A stretch of 39,786 nt of DNA from Betaproteobacteria bacterium. GTDB taxonomy: Bacteria; Pseudomonadota; Gammaproteobacteria; Burkholderiales; Rhodocyclaceae. Where the stretch lies: contig JACQYA010000174.1 of NCBI GenBank assembly GCA_016208425.1, positions 1 through 39,786 of the forward strand, read 5' to 3'. The notes under the pieces are model-generated. The model worked only from the letters and a program-made list of their open reading frames with translations, searched no databases and had not been told where the DNA came from. Position 1 is the first letter of the stretch. Every line of letters starts with the position of its first letter. Made by a program: the position numbers and the translations under genes. Below, piece by piece: positions 32,520-39,786 of this stretch.

Positions 32520-33458
32520 ATGCGCCCCCTTTTTCTTCTCTTCCTTTTATTGACGCTTGCCTGCGCCGGCGGAGCGCGGGCCGGCGATTTTGGCGGCTTG
32601 CCGCCGCGTGCGGTCGCCGCGCTGGAGCAGGGGCAAGCCGCCGAACAGGGGATCGGTGGCAGAAAGAATTTTGCGCTGGCGATCACGCTCTATTGCGACG
32701 TGGCACAAATGGGGGGCCCGGAAGGGTTTTTCCGCGTCGGCCGCGTTTTGTCGCGCGGGCCGGCATCCTTGCGTAACGTGCCGCTGGCCAACGCCTATCT
32801 GGCGCTGGCCGCCAGTCTCGGGCACCGGGAAGCCGCCGAACATCACGACCCCCGGGTAGCGAATGCGGCGCTCGGCGACAATTGCGGCGATTTCGTCCGC
32901 GACTGGAAATCTCCGGGTTTCGATCTCGATGCTTATCTGGCGGCACAACCGCTGGCCAAACGGAAAATTGCCGACCTCATCCGTCGCCATGCGCCGCGCT
33001 ACAACGTCGACACACGCGTCGCGCTGAGCGTCGCGCTGGCCGAATCGAACTTCGACGCGACGGCCGTTTCCGGGAAAAACGCACAAGGGGTCATGCAGCT
33101 CGCCCCGGTCACGCAAACACGTTTTGGCGTCAGCCGGCCGTTCGATGCGGAGAGTAGCGTGCGGGGCGGGCTGGCCTACCTGAAATGGTTGAGGGGGCGC
33201 TATGGCGACGATTGGAGCCTGATCGCCGCCGCGTACAACACCGGCGAGGGCGCTGTCGCCCGACATAAAGGGATTCCGCCTTATCCCGAAACGGTGCGCT
33301 ATGTACGGCGCGTGCTCTATTTTGCCGGGTTGTCGCCGTTGGAAACAAGCTGTTCCGATGCGCGACAACCTCCACCAAGGCCGGGAGTCATCTCTGGGGC
33401 GGGTCGCAAGCCACCCAAAAAGCCGGAAGATTTCTGTTTTCGTGCACTCAGTTTTTAG
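32520..33458 (+). CDS. Lytic transglycosylase (SLT domain)
   Basis: A 312-residue exported murein-cleaving enzyme. The signal peptide lies at about 1-21 ([15 protein letters not shown]). A Sel1-like helical region follows ([34 protein letters not shown]). The SLT domain is at about 160-275, with catalytic glutamate in [14 protein letters not shown], then [13 protein letters not shown] and [13 protein letters not shown]. The C-terminal tail is Pro/Lys-rich. No strong ribosome binding site is seen before ATG 32520; it is chosen because the signal peptide starts there. Confidence 0.92.
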   Translation: MRPLFLLFLLLTLACAGGARAGDFGGLPPRAVAALEQGQAAEQGIGGRKNFALAITLYCDVAQMGGPEGFFRVGRVLSRGPASLRNVPLANAYLALAASLGHREAAEHHDPRVANAALGDNCGDFVRDWKSPGFDLDAYLAAQPLAKRKIADLIRRHAPRYNVDTRVALSVALAESNFDATAVSGKNAQGVMQLAPVTQTRFGVSRPFDAESSVRGGLAYLKWLRGRYGDDWSLIAAAYNTGEGAVARHKGIPPYPETVRYVRRVLYFAGLSPLETSCSDARQPPPRPGVISGAGRKPPKKPEDFCFRALSF

Positions 33459-33508
33459 GAGGGGATCGCGTTTTGCTAGAATGCCCGTTTCCCGACGCCA
33501 CGCATCCC

Positions 33509-35623
33509 ATGACCCGCAAGATCCTCGTTACCTCCGCGCTACCTTACGCCAACGGCGCGATACACCTCGGCCATCTGGTCGAGTACATCCAGACCGACAT
33601 CTGGGTTCGTTTCCAGAAAATGCGGGGTCACGAGTGCTGGTACGTCTGCGCCGACGATACGCACGGTACGCCCGTCATGCTGCGCGCGGAGAAGGAGGGC
33701 ATCACGCCGGAGGCGCTGATTGCCCGCGTTCACGGCGAGCATTCGCGGGATTTCGCGGGATTTCATGTCCGCTTCGACAACTATTACACGACGCACTCCG
33801 CCGAGACGCGCGACTGCGCCAACAACATCTACCGGCGCCTGCGGGACGCCGGCCTGATCGAGAAGCGCACCATCGAGCAGTATTACGACCCGGTCAAGGA
33901 GATGTTCCTGCCGGATCGCTTCATCAAGGGCGGGTGCCCCAAGTGTGCCGCGCCCGATCAGTACGGTGATAACTGCGAGCACTGTGGCGCGGCCTACACG
34001 CCGAACGATCTGAGAAATCCGTACTCTGCCGTTTCCGGCGCCAAACCGGAACTGCGCCGCTCGGAACACTATTTTTTCAAGCTTTCGGACGCGCGCTGCC
34101 AGGCATTTCTGAGGCGCTGGACGCAGGGCGAAGGACGCTTGCAGGCCGAGGCCGCCAACAAGCTGCAAGAATGGTTGGGCGCCGGCGAAAACGCGGGGGA
34201 AGAAAGCAGGCTCACGGACTGGGACATCTCGCGCGATGCGCCCTATTTCGGGTTCGAGATCCCCGATGCGCCGGGCAAGTATTTCTACGTCTGGCTCGAT
34301 GCGCCTATCGGTTACATGGGGTCGTTCAGGAATCTCTGCGCCAGGGAAGGCCTCGATTTTGACGAATTCTGGGAAGCCGGTTCGCAAACCGAGCTTTACC
34401 ACTTTATCGGCAAGGATATTCTTTACTTCCACGCGCTGTTCTGGCCGGCCGAGCTGGAGCACGCCGGATACCGCACGCCCAACAAGGTGTTCGCACACGG
34501 CTTTCTGACGGTGGACGGCGCGAAGATGTCGAAATCGCGCGGCACTTTTATCACCGCGGAATCGTACCTGCAGCAGGGGCTCAACCCGGAGTGGCTGCGC
34601 TATTACTTCGCGGCCAAGCTGACCGATACGATGGAAGATCTCGATCTCAACCTCGACGACTTCATCGCGCGCGTGAACTCCGACCTGGTCGGCAAGTTCG
34701 TGAATATCGCCAGCCGCTCGGCCGGTTTTGTCGTCAAGCGTTTCGCCGGCCAACTGTCGACCTGCGACGAATCGTTGCCGGCTTTCCGGCTTATCCGGGA
34801 ACGCGGCGCGGCCATCGCCGCTCTTTACGAGGCGCGCGAATTCGGCAAGGCGGTGCGCGAAATCATGGCGCTGACCGATGCCGCCAACCAGTATGTGGAC
34901 AGCGTCAAACCCTGGGAGCTCGCCAAGCGGGAAGGGCGCGGCACCGATCTGCACGCGGCGTGCACCAACGCGCTCAATCTTTTTCGCCAGCTCGCCATCC
35001 TGCTCAAGCCGGTATTGCCGGCGCTGGCGGCCGAGGTCGAAAGCTTTCTCAACGTCGCCCCTTTCGCCTGGAGCGACATCGGCACCACGCTGGCCGCCGG
35101 CCACGCGATCAAACCCTACGAGCACCTGATGGCGCGCGTGGACAAAAAGCAGGTCGACGCGCTGGTCGGAGCGAACCGGGGATCTCTGGTAGCGACGCCA
35201 CCGGCACCGCAGAAGCACGCCGAAAAGCAGGAAAAGGCCGCCGCGGTAGCGGTGGCACAAGCCGCCGTGCCGTCTGCGGACGGAACGCACATTTCGATCG
35301 ACGATTTCATGAAGGTCGATCTGCGCATTGCCAGAATTTCGGAAGCGACACCTGTCGAAGGCGCCGACAAGCTGGTGCGCCTCGTTCTCGACATCGGTGC
35401 CGGAGGAAAACGCCAGGTCTTTGCCGGTATCAAGGCCGCTTACGATCCGGCGCAACTGGTCGGCCGGCTGACCGTGATGGCCGCCAACCTGGCGCCGCGC
35501 AAAATGAAATTCGGCCTGTCCGAAGGCATGGTGCTGGCGGCTTCCGACCCCGGAAACGAGACGCCGGGCATCTTCTTGCTGTCGCCCGACGCCGGCGCCC
35601 AGCCCGGCATGCGCGTGAAATAG
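33509..35623 (+). CDS. metG: Methionyl-tRNA synthetase
   Basis: A 704-residue class I aminoacyl-tRNA synthetase of the long (MetG1) type. The HIGH-type motif is [14 protein letters not shown] (about 10-23). The zinc knuckle has CPKC and CEHC pairs (about 148-165). The KMSKS loop is KMSKSRGTF (about 340). The C-terminal EMAP/Trbp111 tRNA-binding domain (about 600-704) follows a Lys/Ala-rich linker, with [11 protein letters not shown] and [21 protein letters not shown] 33509 is chosen because [16 protein letters not shown] is the family N-terminus. Confidence 0.98.
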   Translation: MTRKILVTSALPYANGAIHLGHLVEYIQTDIWVRFQKMRGHECWYVCADDTHGTPVMLRAEKEGITPEALIARVHGEHSRDFAGFHVRFDNYYTTHSAETRDCANNIYRRLRDAGLIEKRTIEQYYDPVKEMFLPDRFIKGGCPKCAAPDQYGDNCEHCGAAYTPNDLRNPYSAVSGAKPELRRSEHYFFKLSDARCQAFLRRWTQGEGRLQAEAANKLQEWLGAGENAGEESRLTDWDISRDAPYFGFEIPDAPGKYFYVWLDAPIGYMGSFRNLCAREGLDFDEFWEAGSQTELYHFIGKDILYFHALFWPAELEHAGYRTPNKVFAHGFLTVDGAKMSKSRGTFITAESYLQQGLNPEWLRYYFAAKLTDTMEDLDLNLDDFIARVNSDLVGKFVNIASRSAGFVVKRFAGQLSTCDESLPAFRLIRERGAAIAALYEAREFGKAVREIMALTDAANQYVDSVKPWELAKREGRGTDLHAACTNALNLFRQLAILLKPVLPALAAEVESFLNVAPFAWSDIGTTLAAGHAIKPYEHLMARVDKKQVDALVGANRGSLVATPPAPQKHAEKQEKAAAVAVAQAAVPSADGTHISIDDFMKVDLRIARISEATPVEGADKLVRLVLDIGAGGKRQVFAGIKAAYDPAQLVGRLTVMAANLAPRKMKFGLSEGMVLAASDPGNETPGIFLLSPDAGAQPGMRVK

Positions 35624-35633
35624 GCGCCTTTTC

Positions 35634-35876
35634 ATGCCTGGGCGGATGCGTCCGCAACTGGCGCCGAAGGTTCTGTTTTACGCCGCTTTTGATGGGCTCG
35701 GAATGCTGGCTTTTGCCGGCGGGGCGGTATGGCCCGGCAAAAAAGAATCTCTTTTCGTCGCAAGCTTTCCGGAGAGCAACTTTGAAGCCGTGTTGTCGCT
35801 TATCGGCGGCGGGGTCTTGATGCTCTGGGCTGCCGCACAAATTCTGCGCAAGCCGGTAGCTCGACAAGCGGAATAA
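35634..35876 (+). CDS. Small membrane protein of unknown function
   Basis: An 80-residue protein that I do not recognise. Two hydrophobic segments (about 13-32, VLFYAAFDGLGMLAFAGGAV, and about 50-70, AVLSLIGGGVLMLWAAAQIL) flank a short loop with WPGKKESLF. The start is uncertain between ATG 35634 and ATG 35646; neither has a strong ribosome binding site. It lies 10 bases after metG and may be co-transcribed with it. Confidence 0.6.
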   Translation: MPGRMRPQLAPKVLFYAAFDGLGMLAFAGGAVWPGKKESLFVASFPESNFEAVLSLIGGGVLMLWAAAQILRKPVARQAE

Positions 35877-36033
35877 GGTGCAGAAACAAAGAGTCTGTCG
35901 GCGGGGGATCTTTGCCGCAAATGATGCGTTATGCAACAACCCTCTACTCCGCATGGGGTAAATGCGATCCCCCGGTGTTTCTTGTAAGCTTCGCCCACGC
36001 AAGCAATTCAACCGAAGAGTTCCTGCCGCCTCC

Positions 36034-38043
36034 ATGACCGACCTGCTGCCGATTGACCAGATAATGATCGCCGCCACATGCTGGCTTGTGATCGGTGTCG
36101 TCGGCATCGCCTTTCCGCGCAACTTTTTTCTGATAAGCCGGGTGCTGTTTCCGCTCGGCGCGCTGTGTGGGCTGGCGCTTGCGCTTTTCGCGCTGGGCGG
36201 TATGGTCGCCGAACCGCAAGTGGCGGTTCTCCCCTTCGGCCTTCCCGATCTGCCGTTCCACCTGCGCCTCGACGCGCTTTCCTCGTTTTTCCTCTTTCTG
36301 CTGGGCGCGACCGCCGCCGGTATCTCGATCTACGCCGCCGGCTATTTCCGCAAGAGCGCGGGTGCGGCGCCGGGTCTGCAATGCCTGCTTTACCACGTGT
36401 TTCTGGCCAGCATGTCCGGCGTGTTTCTGGCCGACGACGCCTACGCCTTCATGGTGGCATGGGAGACGATGGCGCTGACATCCTTTTTCCTGGTGACTTC
36501 CGACCACAAGATCCCGGAGATCCGGCGCGCCGGTTATCTGTATTTGCTGGTCGCCCACATCGGCGCCGTCGGCATTCTGCTGTCTTTTGGTGTGATGGCG
36601 GGCAGCGCCGGCGACTACACCTTCGACGCCATGCGCGCCTTCGCAGACCGCGGTATCTGGCCGACGGTCGCCTTCCTGCTGGCGTTTTTCGGCTTTGGCG
36701 CCAAAGCCGGCGTGCTGCCCCTGCACATCTGGTTGCCCGAAGCGCACCCGGCGGCGCCTTCGCCGGTCTCGGCGATGATGAGCGGCGTGATGCTCAAGAC
36801 GGCCATCTACGGGATGCTGCGCGTCAGTTTTGATTTGCTGCAAGTGCAGTTTTGGTGGTGGGGCATCCTGTTGATGGCGCTTGGTCTGGCGACCGCCATT
36901 TTTGGCGTGGTATTTTCTGCCGTGCAGACCGACATGAAGCGTCTGCTGGCCTATTCGTCGATCGAGAATATCGGCTTGATCGTCGTCGGCATCGGCCTTA
37001 CCGTGACCTTCAAGTCCTTCGAGATGCCTTTGCTCGCGGCTTTGTCGCTTACCGCGACGCTGTATCACTGCATCAACCACGCTTTCTTCAAAAGCCTGCT
37101 CTTTCTCGCCACCGGGTCGGTGCTGCACGCGACGCGCGAACGCAACCTCGGCAAGCTGGGCGGCCTGATCCATCGCATGCCCTGGGTGACCTGGCTGGCG
37201 CTGGTCGGCGTCATTGCCTCGGCGGGCTTGCCGCCGCTCAACGGGTTCGTCTCCGAGTGGCTGTTGCTGCAAAGTTTTCTGTTTACCGCAGGGTTACCGC
37301 AGGGCTATCTGCATATGTTGTTGCCGGTGGCCGCCGCCTCGGTCGCGCTGATCGCCGCGCTGGCCGGGTTCACGATGGTGAAATTCTTTGGTGTTGTTTT
37401 TCTCGGCCAACCGCGCGAGGAAAAGCTCGGCCAGGCTCACGACGCCGGTCGTCTCGAACGTATCGGCCTGCTCTGGCTGGCTTCCGGCTGCTTCCTGCTC
37501 GGCATTTTGCCGAACGCGGTGATCGCGTTGCTCGACCCGGTCACCCGGCTCCTGGTCGGCAGCGGCCTGAGCGCGGCGGCCAGCGGCCACGGCTGGTGGA
37601 TGCTGGCGCCGATCAGCGAGGCGCGGGCGAGCTACAGCCCGGCGATCTTTTTGGTCAGTCTGGTCTGCTTTACGCTGCTCGTTTATTTTGTCGTGCGCGG
37701 CTTTTATCACGACCGGATCAAGCGTGGCGCGGCGTGGGACTGCGGTTTTCCGTTGCAGACAGGGCGCATGCAGGATACGGCAGAAGGCTTCGGCCAGCCG
37801 ATCCGGCAAATTTTTTCGCCCTTTTTTCGCATGATTAGCGAGCGGCCTTCGCCTTTTGACGCCCAGCCGCGTTACCGGAGAGTGTTTGAAGATCCGATCT
37901 GGTACGGGGTTTATCTGCCGGTTGCCAGGCTCGTCGAATTCGGTACCCGCCTGATCGCGTTCCTGCAAGAAGGGCGTATCGCCTTTTACCTGCTGTACAG
38001 CTTCATTACGCTGATTACCCTCCTGGTGTTGACCCGAGGATGA
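36034..38043 (+). CDS. hyfB: Proton-pumping membrane subunit, HyfB/HycC/NuoL-like
   Basis: A 669-residue multi-spanning protein of the Mrp/NuoL antiporter-like family, as in formate hydrogenlyase-4 and energy-converting hydrogenases. The core proton-channel block GAKAGVLPLHIWLPEAHPAA then PSPVSAMMSGVMLKTAIYG contains the conserved lysines, and DMKRLLAYSSIENIGLI the family helix motif. MVAWETMALTSFF supplies the conserved glutamate. The start is weakly supported (no clear ribosome binding site). It is followed by hyfC- and hyfE-like genes with overlapping ends. The name reflects family only; which hydrogenase or Ehr complex it serves is not shown here. Confidence 0.88.
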   Translation: MTDLLPIDQIMIAATCWLVIGVVGIAFPRNFFLISRVLFPLGALCGLALALFALGGMVAEPQVAVLPFGLPDLPFHLRLDALSSFFLFLLGATAAGISIYAAGYFRKSAGAAPGLQCLLYHVFLASMSGVFLADDAYAFMVAWETMALTSFFLVTSDHKIPEIRRAGYLYLLVAHIGAVGILLSFGVMAGSAGDYTFDAMRAFADRGIWPTVAFLLAFFGFGAKAGVLPLHIWLPEAHPAAPSPVSAMMSGVMLKTAIYGMLRVSFDLLQVQFWWWGILLMALGLATAIFGVVFSAVQTDMKRLLAYSSIENIGLIVVGIGLTVTFKSFEMPLLAALSLTATLYHCINHAFFKSLLFLATGSVLHATRERNLGKLGGLIHRMPWVTWLALVGVIASAGLPPLNGFVSEWLLLQSFLFTAGLPQGYLHMLLPVAAASVALIAALAGFTMVKFFGVVFLGQPREEKLGQAHDAGRLERIGLLWLASGCFLLGILPNAVIALLDPVTRLLVGSGLSAAASGHGWWMLAPISEARASYSPAIFLVSLVCFTLLVYFVVRGFYHDRIKRGAAWDCGFPLQTGRMQDTAEGFGQPIRQIFSPFFRMISERPSPFDAQPRYRRVFEDPIWYGVYLPVARLVEFGTRLIAFLQEGRIAFYLLYSFITLITLLVLTRG

Positions 38044-38993
38044 ACCTCTACGCGCTTATCGCCCAACTGCTGGAGCTGGCTCTTGCCCTGCTGGTGGCGC
38101 CGCTGCTGACCGGCTGGGTCAACCAGTGCCGCGCCTGGTTGCAAAACCGTAGCGCGCCGCCCTTGCTGCAGTCCTACTACACTTTGCACAAGCTGTTCCA
38201 CAAGGACGTGCTGGCCGCGCACAACGCCTCGTCGCTGTTTCTTGCCGCGCCCTATATCATCTTCGCCTGCATGGCGCTGGCTTCAGCGATTGTTCCGACG
38301 CTTTCGACGGAGCTGGTATTTTCGCCGGCGGCCGACGCTATCGCGCTCGTCGGCCTGTTTGCTCTGGCCCGGGTCTTTATCGCGCTGGCCGGAATGGATG
38401 TCGGTACCTCCTTCGGCTCGCTCGGCGCACGGCGCGAAATGCTCGTCGGATTTCTCGCCGAACCCGCTCTGCTGATGGTGTTTTTCACCGCCTCGCTGAT
38501 CTCGCAATCGACCTCGCTGTCGACCATCGTCGAGGCGCTGGCGCACACCGACTTTGTGCTTTATCCCAGCCTGGCGTTTGCCGGCGTCGCCTTTACGATG
38601 GTTTCGCTGGCCGAAAATGCCCGCATTCCGGTCGATAACCCGACCACCCACCTCGAATTGACAATGATTCACGAGGCGATGATCCTGGAGTACTCCGGCC
38701 GGCATCTGGCGCTCATCGAGTGGGCGGCCAGCCTCAAGCTGTTTGCCTACTCTTGCCTCGGTATCGCTCTGTTTTTCCCCGTTGGCATACCCGCTCTGGC
38801 GGATCCGGCCTCGCTGGGGCTAGCGTTGCTCATCCTCGTTTCCAAGCTGGTGCTCGGCGGGTTCCTGCTGGCGCTGATCGAAACCGCCAGCGCCAAGATG
38901 CGTATTTTCCGCGCCCCCGAGTTTTTGGGCACGGCTTTTCTGCTCGCCGTGCTGGCCATGCTGGTGCACATGCTGCTGGAGACCGGCTCGTGA
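38040..38993 (+). CDS. hyfC: HyfC/HycD/NuoH-like membrane subunit
   Basis: A 317-residue protein of the respiratory complex I subunit 1 family. About eight hydrophobic segments are seen. The quinone/coupling loop ENARIPVDNPTTHLELTMIH then EAMILEYSG is characteristic of HyfC/HycD-type subunits. ATG 38040 overlaps the hyfB stop (ATGA). It anchors the peripheral hydrogenase-like module to the membrane; that module lies beyond the window, if it exists. Confidence 0.9.
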   Translation: MNLYALIAQLLELALALLVAPLLTGWVNQCRAWLQNRSAPPLLQSYYTLHKLFHKDVLAAHNASSLFLAAPYIIFACMALASAIVPTLSTELVFSPAADAIALVGLFALARVFIALAGMDVGTSFGSLGARREMLVGFLAEPALLMVFFTASLISQSTSLSTIVEALAHTDFVLYPSLAFAGVAFTMVSLAENARIPVDNPTTHLELTMIHEAMILEYSGRHLALIEWAASLKLFAYSCLGIALFFPVGIPALADPASLGLALLILVSKLVLGGFLLALIETASAKMRIFRAPEFLGTAFLLAVLAMLVHMLLETGS

Positions 38994-39733
38994 ACCAGGC
39001 GTTGCACCACGCGATTCCGCTCGGCAGCCAGCTCATCAACCTGTTTGCGGCGATCATGTTGTTGCTCGGTTTCGCGATGCTGGCGCAACGGAAAGTCATC
39101 ACGCTCATCAATTTGTTTACGGTGCAAGGGGCGGTTCTTTCGCTGTCGACGCTGGTCGTTGCGGCGACCACCGGCCAGTCGCACCTCTATTGGTCGGCGG
39201 GTCTGACTTTCCTGCTCAAGGTGCTCGTGCTGCCGCTGATCCTGCACCGCTTGATCCGCAAGCTGTCGGTCAAGTGGGATATCGAAACGCTCATCAACAT
39301 CCCGACGACGATGTTGGCCGGTATCGCGCTCGTCATTATCTCCTTCAACGTCGCGCAGCCGATTTCGCAGCTCTCGGGCGCGATTACCCGCGCCACGATA
39401 GGCATCGCTCTGGCCTGTGTGCTGCTGGCATTCCTGATGATGATTACGCGCAGCAAGGCGGTGCCGCAGGTGATCGCCTTTCTGGCGATGGAGAACGGCC
39501 TTTTCTTCGCGGCGACCAGCGCCACTTACGGTATGCCGATGGTCGTCGAACTCGGTATCGCGCTAGACGTTCTGGTCGGCATGGTCATCCTCGGCGTTTT
39601 CTTCTTCCAGATCCGGGAGCAGTTCGACAGCCTCGACATCCGGCACATGGAACGGATCAAAGAAGAATATGCCTATGAACCATTTTCAGTTTTTCCTGCC
39701 GAACGTAATGGGATCAACGAGATAAGGGGTTGA
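38990..39733 (+). CDS. hyfE: HyfE/NuoK-like membrane subunit
   Basis: A 247-residue membrane protein with seven or so helices. The NuoK-like part includes VIAFLAMENGLFFAATSAT, with the conserved membrane glutamate, and FLLKVLVLPLILHRLIRKL. GTG 38990 overlaps the hyfC stop. The normal end is probably near RHMERIKEE; the following residues (YAYEPFSVFPAERNG to EIRG) run into the presumed insertion and may be foreign or partly out of the native sequence, so the C-terminus may be altered. Confidence 0.85.
   Translation: MNQALHHAIPLGSQLINLFAAIMLLLGFAMLAQRKVITLINLFTVQGAVLSLSTLVVAATTGQSHLYWSAGLTFLLKVLVLPLILHRLIRKLSVKWDIETLINIPTTMLAGIALVIISFNVAQPISQLSGAITRATIGIALACVLLAFLMMITRSKAVPQVIAFLAMENGLFFAATSATYGMPMVVELGIALDVLVGMVILGVFFFQIREQFDSLDIRHMERIKEEYAYEPFSVFPAERNGINEIRG
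39669..39725 (+). pseudogene. Start of a hyfF-like gene, cut short
   Basis: Overlapping the end of hyfE in another frame, ATG 39669 (or 39675) opens MPMNHFQFFLPNVMGSTR and stops at TAA 39723. The position, directly after hyfE, and the hydrophobic start are what a hyfF/NuoN-like gene should have, but it ends after 18 codons. A transposase-like start follows 12 bases later, so an insertion between about 39700 and 39725 is the likely cause. The right-hand part of the gene is outside the window. Confidence 0.45.
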
Positions 39734-39736
39734 ATC

Positions 39737-39786
39737 ATGAAAACGACCACGACGAACCTGGTAGATTGGCAGAAACGGTTTGGAAC
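39737..39786 (+). mobile_element. Probable IS1595-type transposase start (cut by window edge)
   Basis: ATG 39737 begins MKTTTTNLVDWQKRFGT and runs off the end. The block NLVDWQKRFGT resembles the N-terminus of IS1595/ISXO2-family transposases, where it precedes a zinc-ribbon domain. With only 17 residues visible the call rests on resemblance and on the disrupted hyfF just before it. The left inverted repeat of the element could not be placed. Confidence 0.5.

Noticed and set aside
35900-35980. GGGGGATC and GATCCCCC inverted repeats about 65 bases apart upstream of hyfB
   Set aside because: Too short and too far apart to separate from chance in GC-rich DNA.

Overview
The window looks like chromosome of a GC-rich betaproteobacterium, most likely of the Rhodocyclales type. 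Pointers are the tRNA-Tyr/tRNA-Gly/tRNA-Thr/tuf order, the rpmB-rpmG pair, a sox locus with flavocytochrome c, and a cob locus with BluB. The genus cannot be fixed from the sequence alone.

Layout. 1-650: tRNA-Tyr, tRNA-Gly, tRNA-Thr and the start of tuf, all on the minus strand. 840-2902: a small secreted protein, a SCO-type copper chaperone, YggX and RpiA. 3005-3372: remains of an exosortase (XrtH-like) gene, split by a 100-bp inverted-repeat element inserted at a CTAG site. 3507-9130 (minus strand): soxYZ, a terminator, then an ECF sigma factor, an anti-sigma factor carrying a DsrE-like domain, soxB, soxA and soxX. 9526-13102 (plus strand): a NapC/NirT-type tetraheme cytochrome, an unusual periplasmic cytochrome with a CX3CH motif, and the two subunits of flavocytochrome c sulfide dehydrogenase. 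No soxCD is in view. The set fits thiosulfate and sulfide oxidation in the periplasm, with electrons passed to c-type cytochromes.

13192-22621 is mostly housekeeping: rpmG, rpmB, a dynamin-like GTPase, a ferredoxin-coaD-rsmD-M16-M16 minus-strand cluster, and ftsY-ftsE-ftsX on the plus strand with overlapping starts and stops.

22725-29799 is a cobalamin locus led by a B12 riboswitch: a 42-codon His-containing ORF, cobO, a CobN-type chelatase with an N-terminal signal peptide, a small MotA/TolQ/ExbB-type channel protein, a DUF2149 (ExbD-like) protein, and bluB. CobS and CobT, the usual ATPase partners of CobN, are absent. The CobN/ExbB-like/DUF2149 trio has the same composition as the HmuS/HmuU/HmuT part of the Bacteroidetes hmu haem operon. 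It is therefore a candidate exported, proton-motive-force-driven tetrapyrrole metal chelatase or dechelatase under B12 control, and is the most interesting system here.

29967-35876: a membrane-anchored TAXI solute-binding protein, quinone oxidoreductase, a REP-like palindrome, a lytic transglycosylase, metG and a small membrane protein. 36034-39786: hyfB/hyfC/hyfE-like membrane subunits of an energy-converting hydrogenase or related (Ehr) complex. The following hyfF-like gene starts but stops after 18 codons, and what looks like an IS1595-type transposase begins just beyond it at the window edge.
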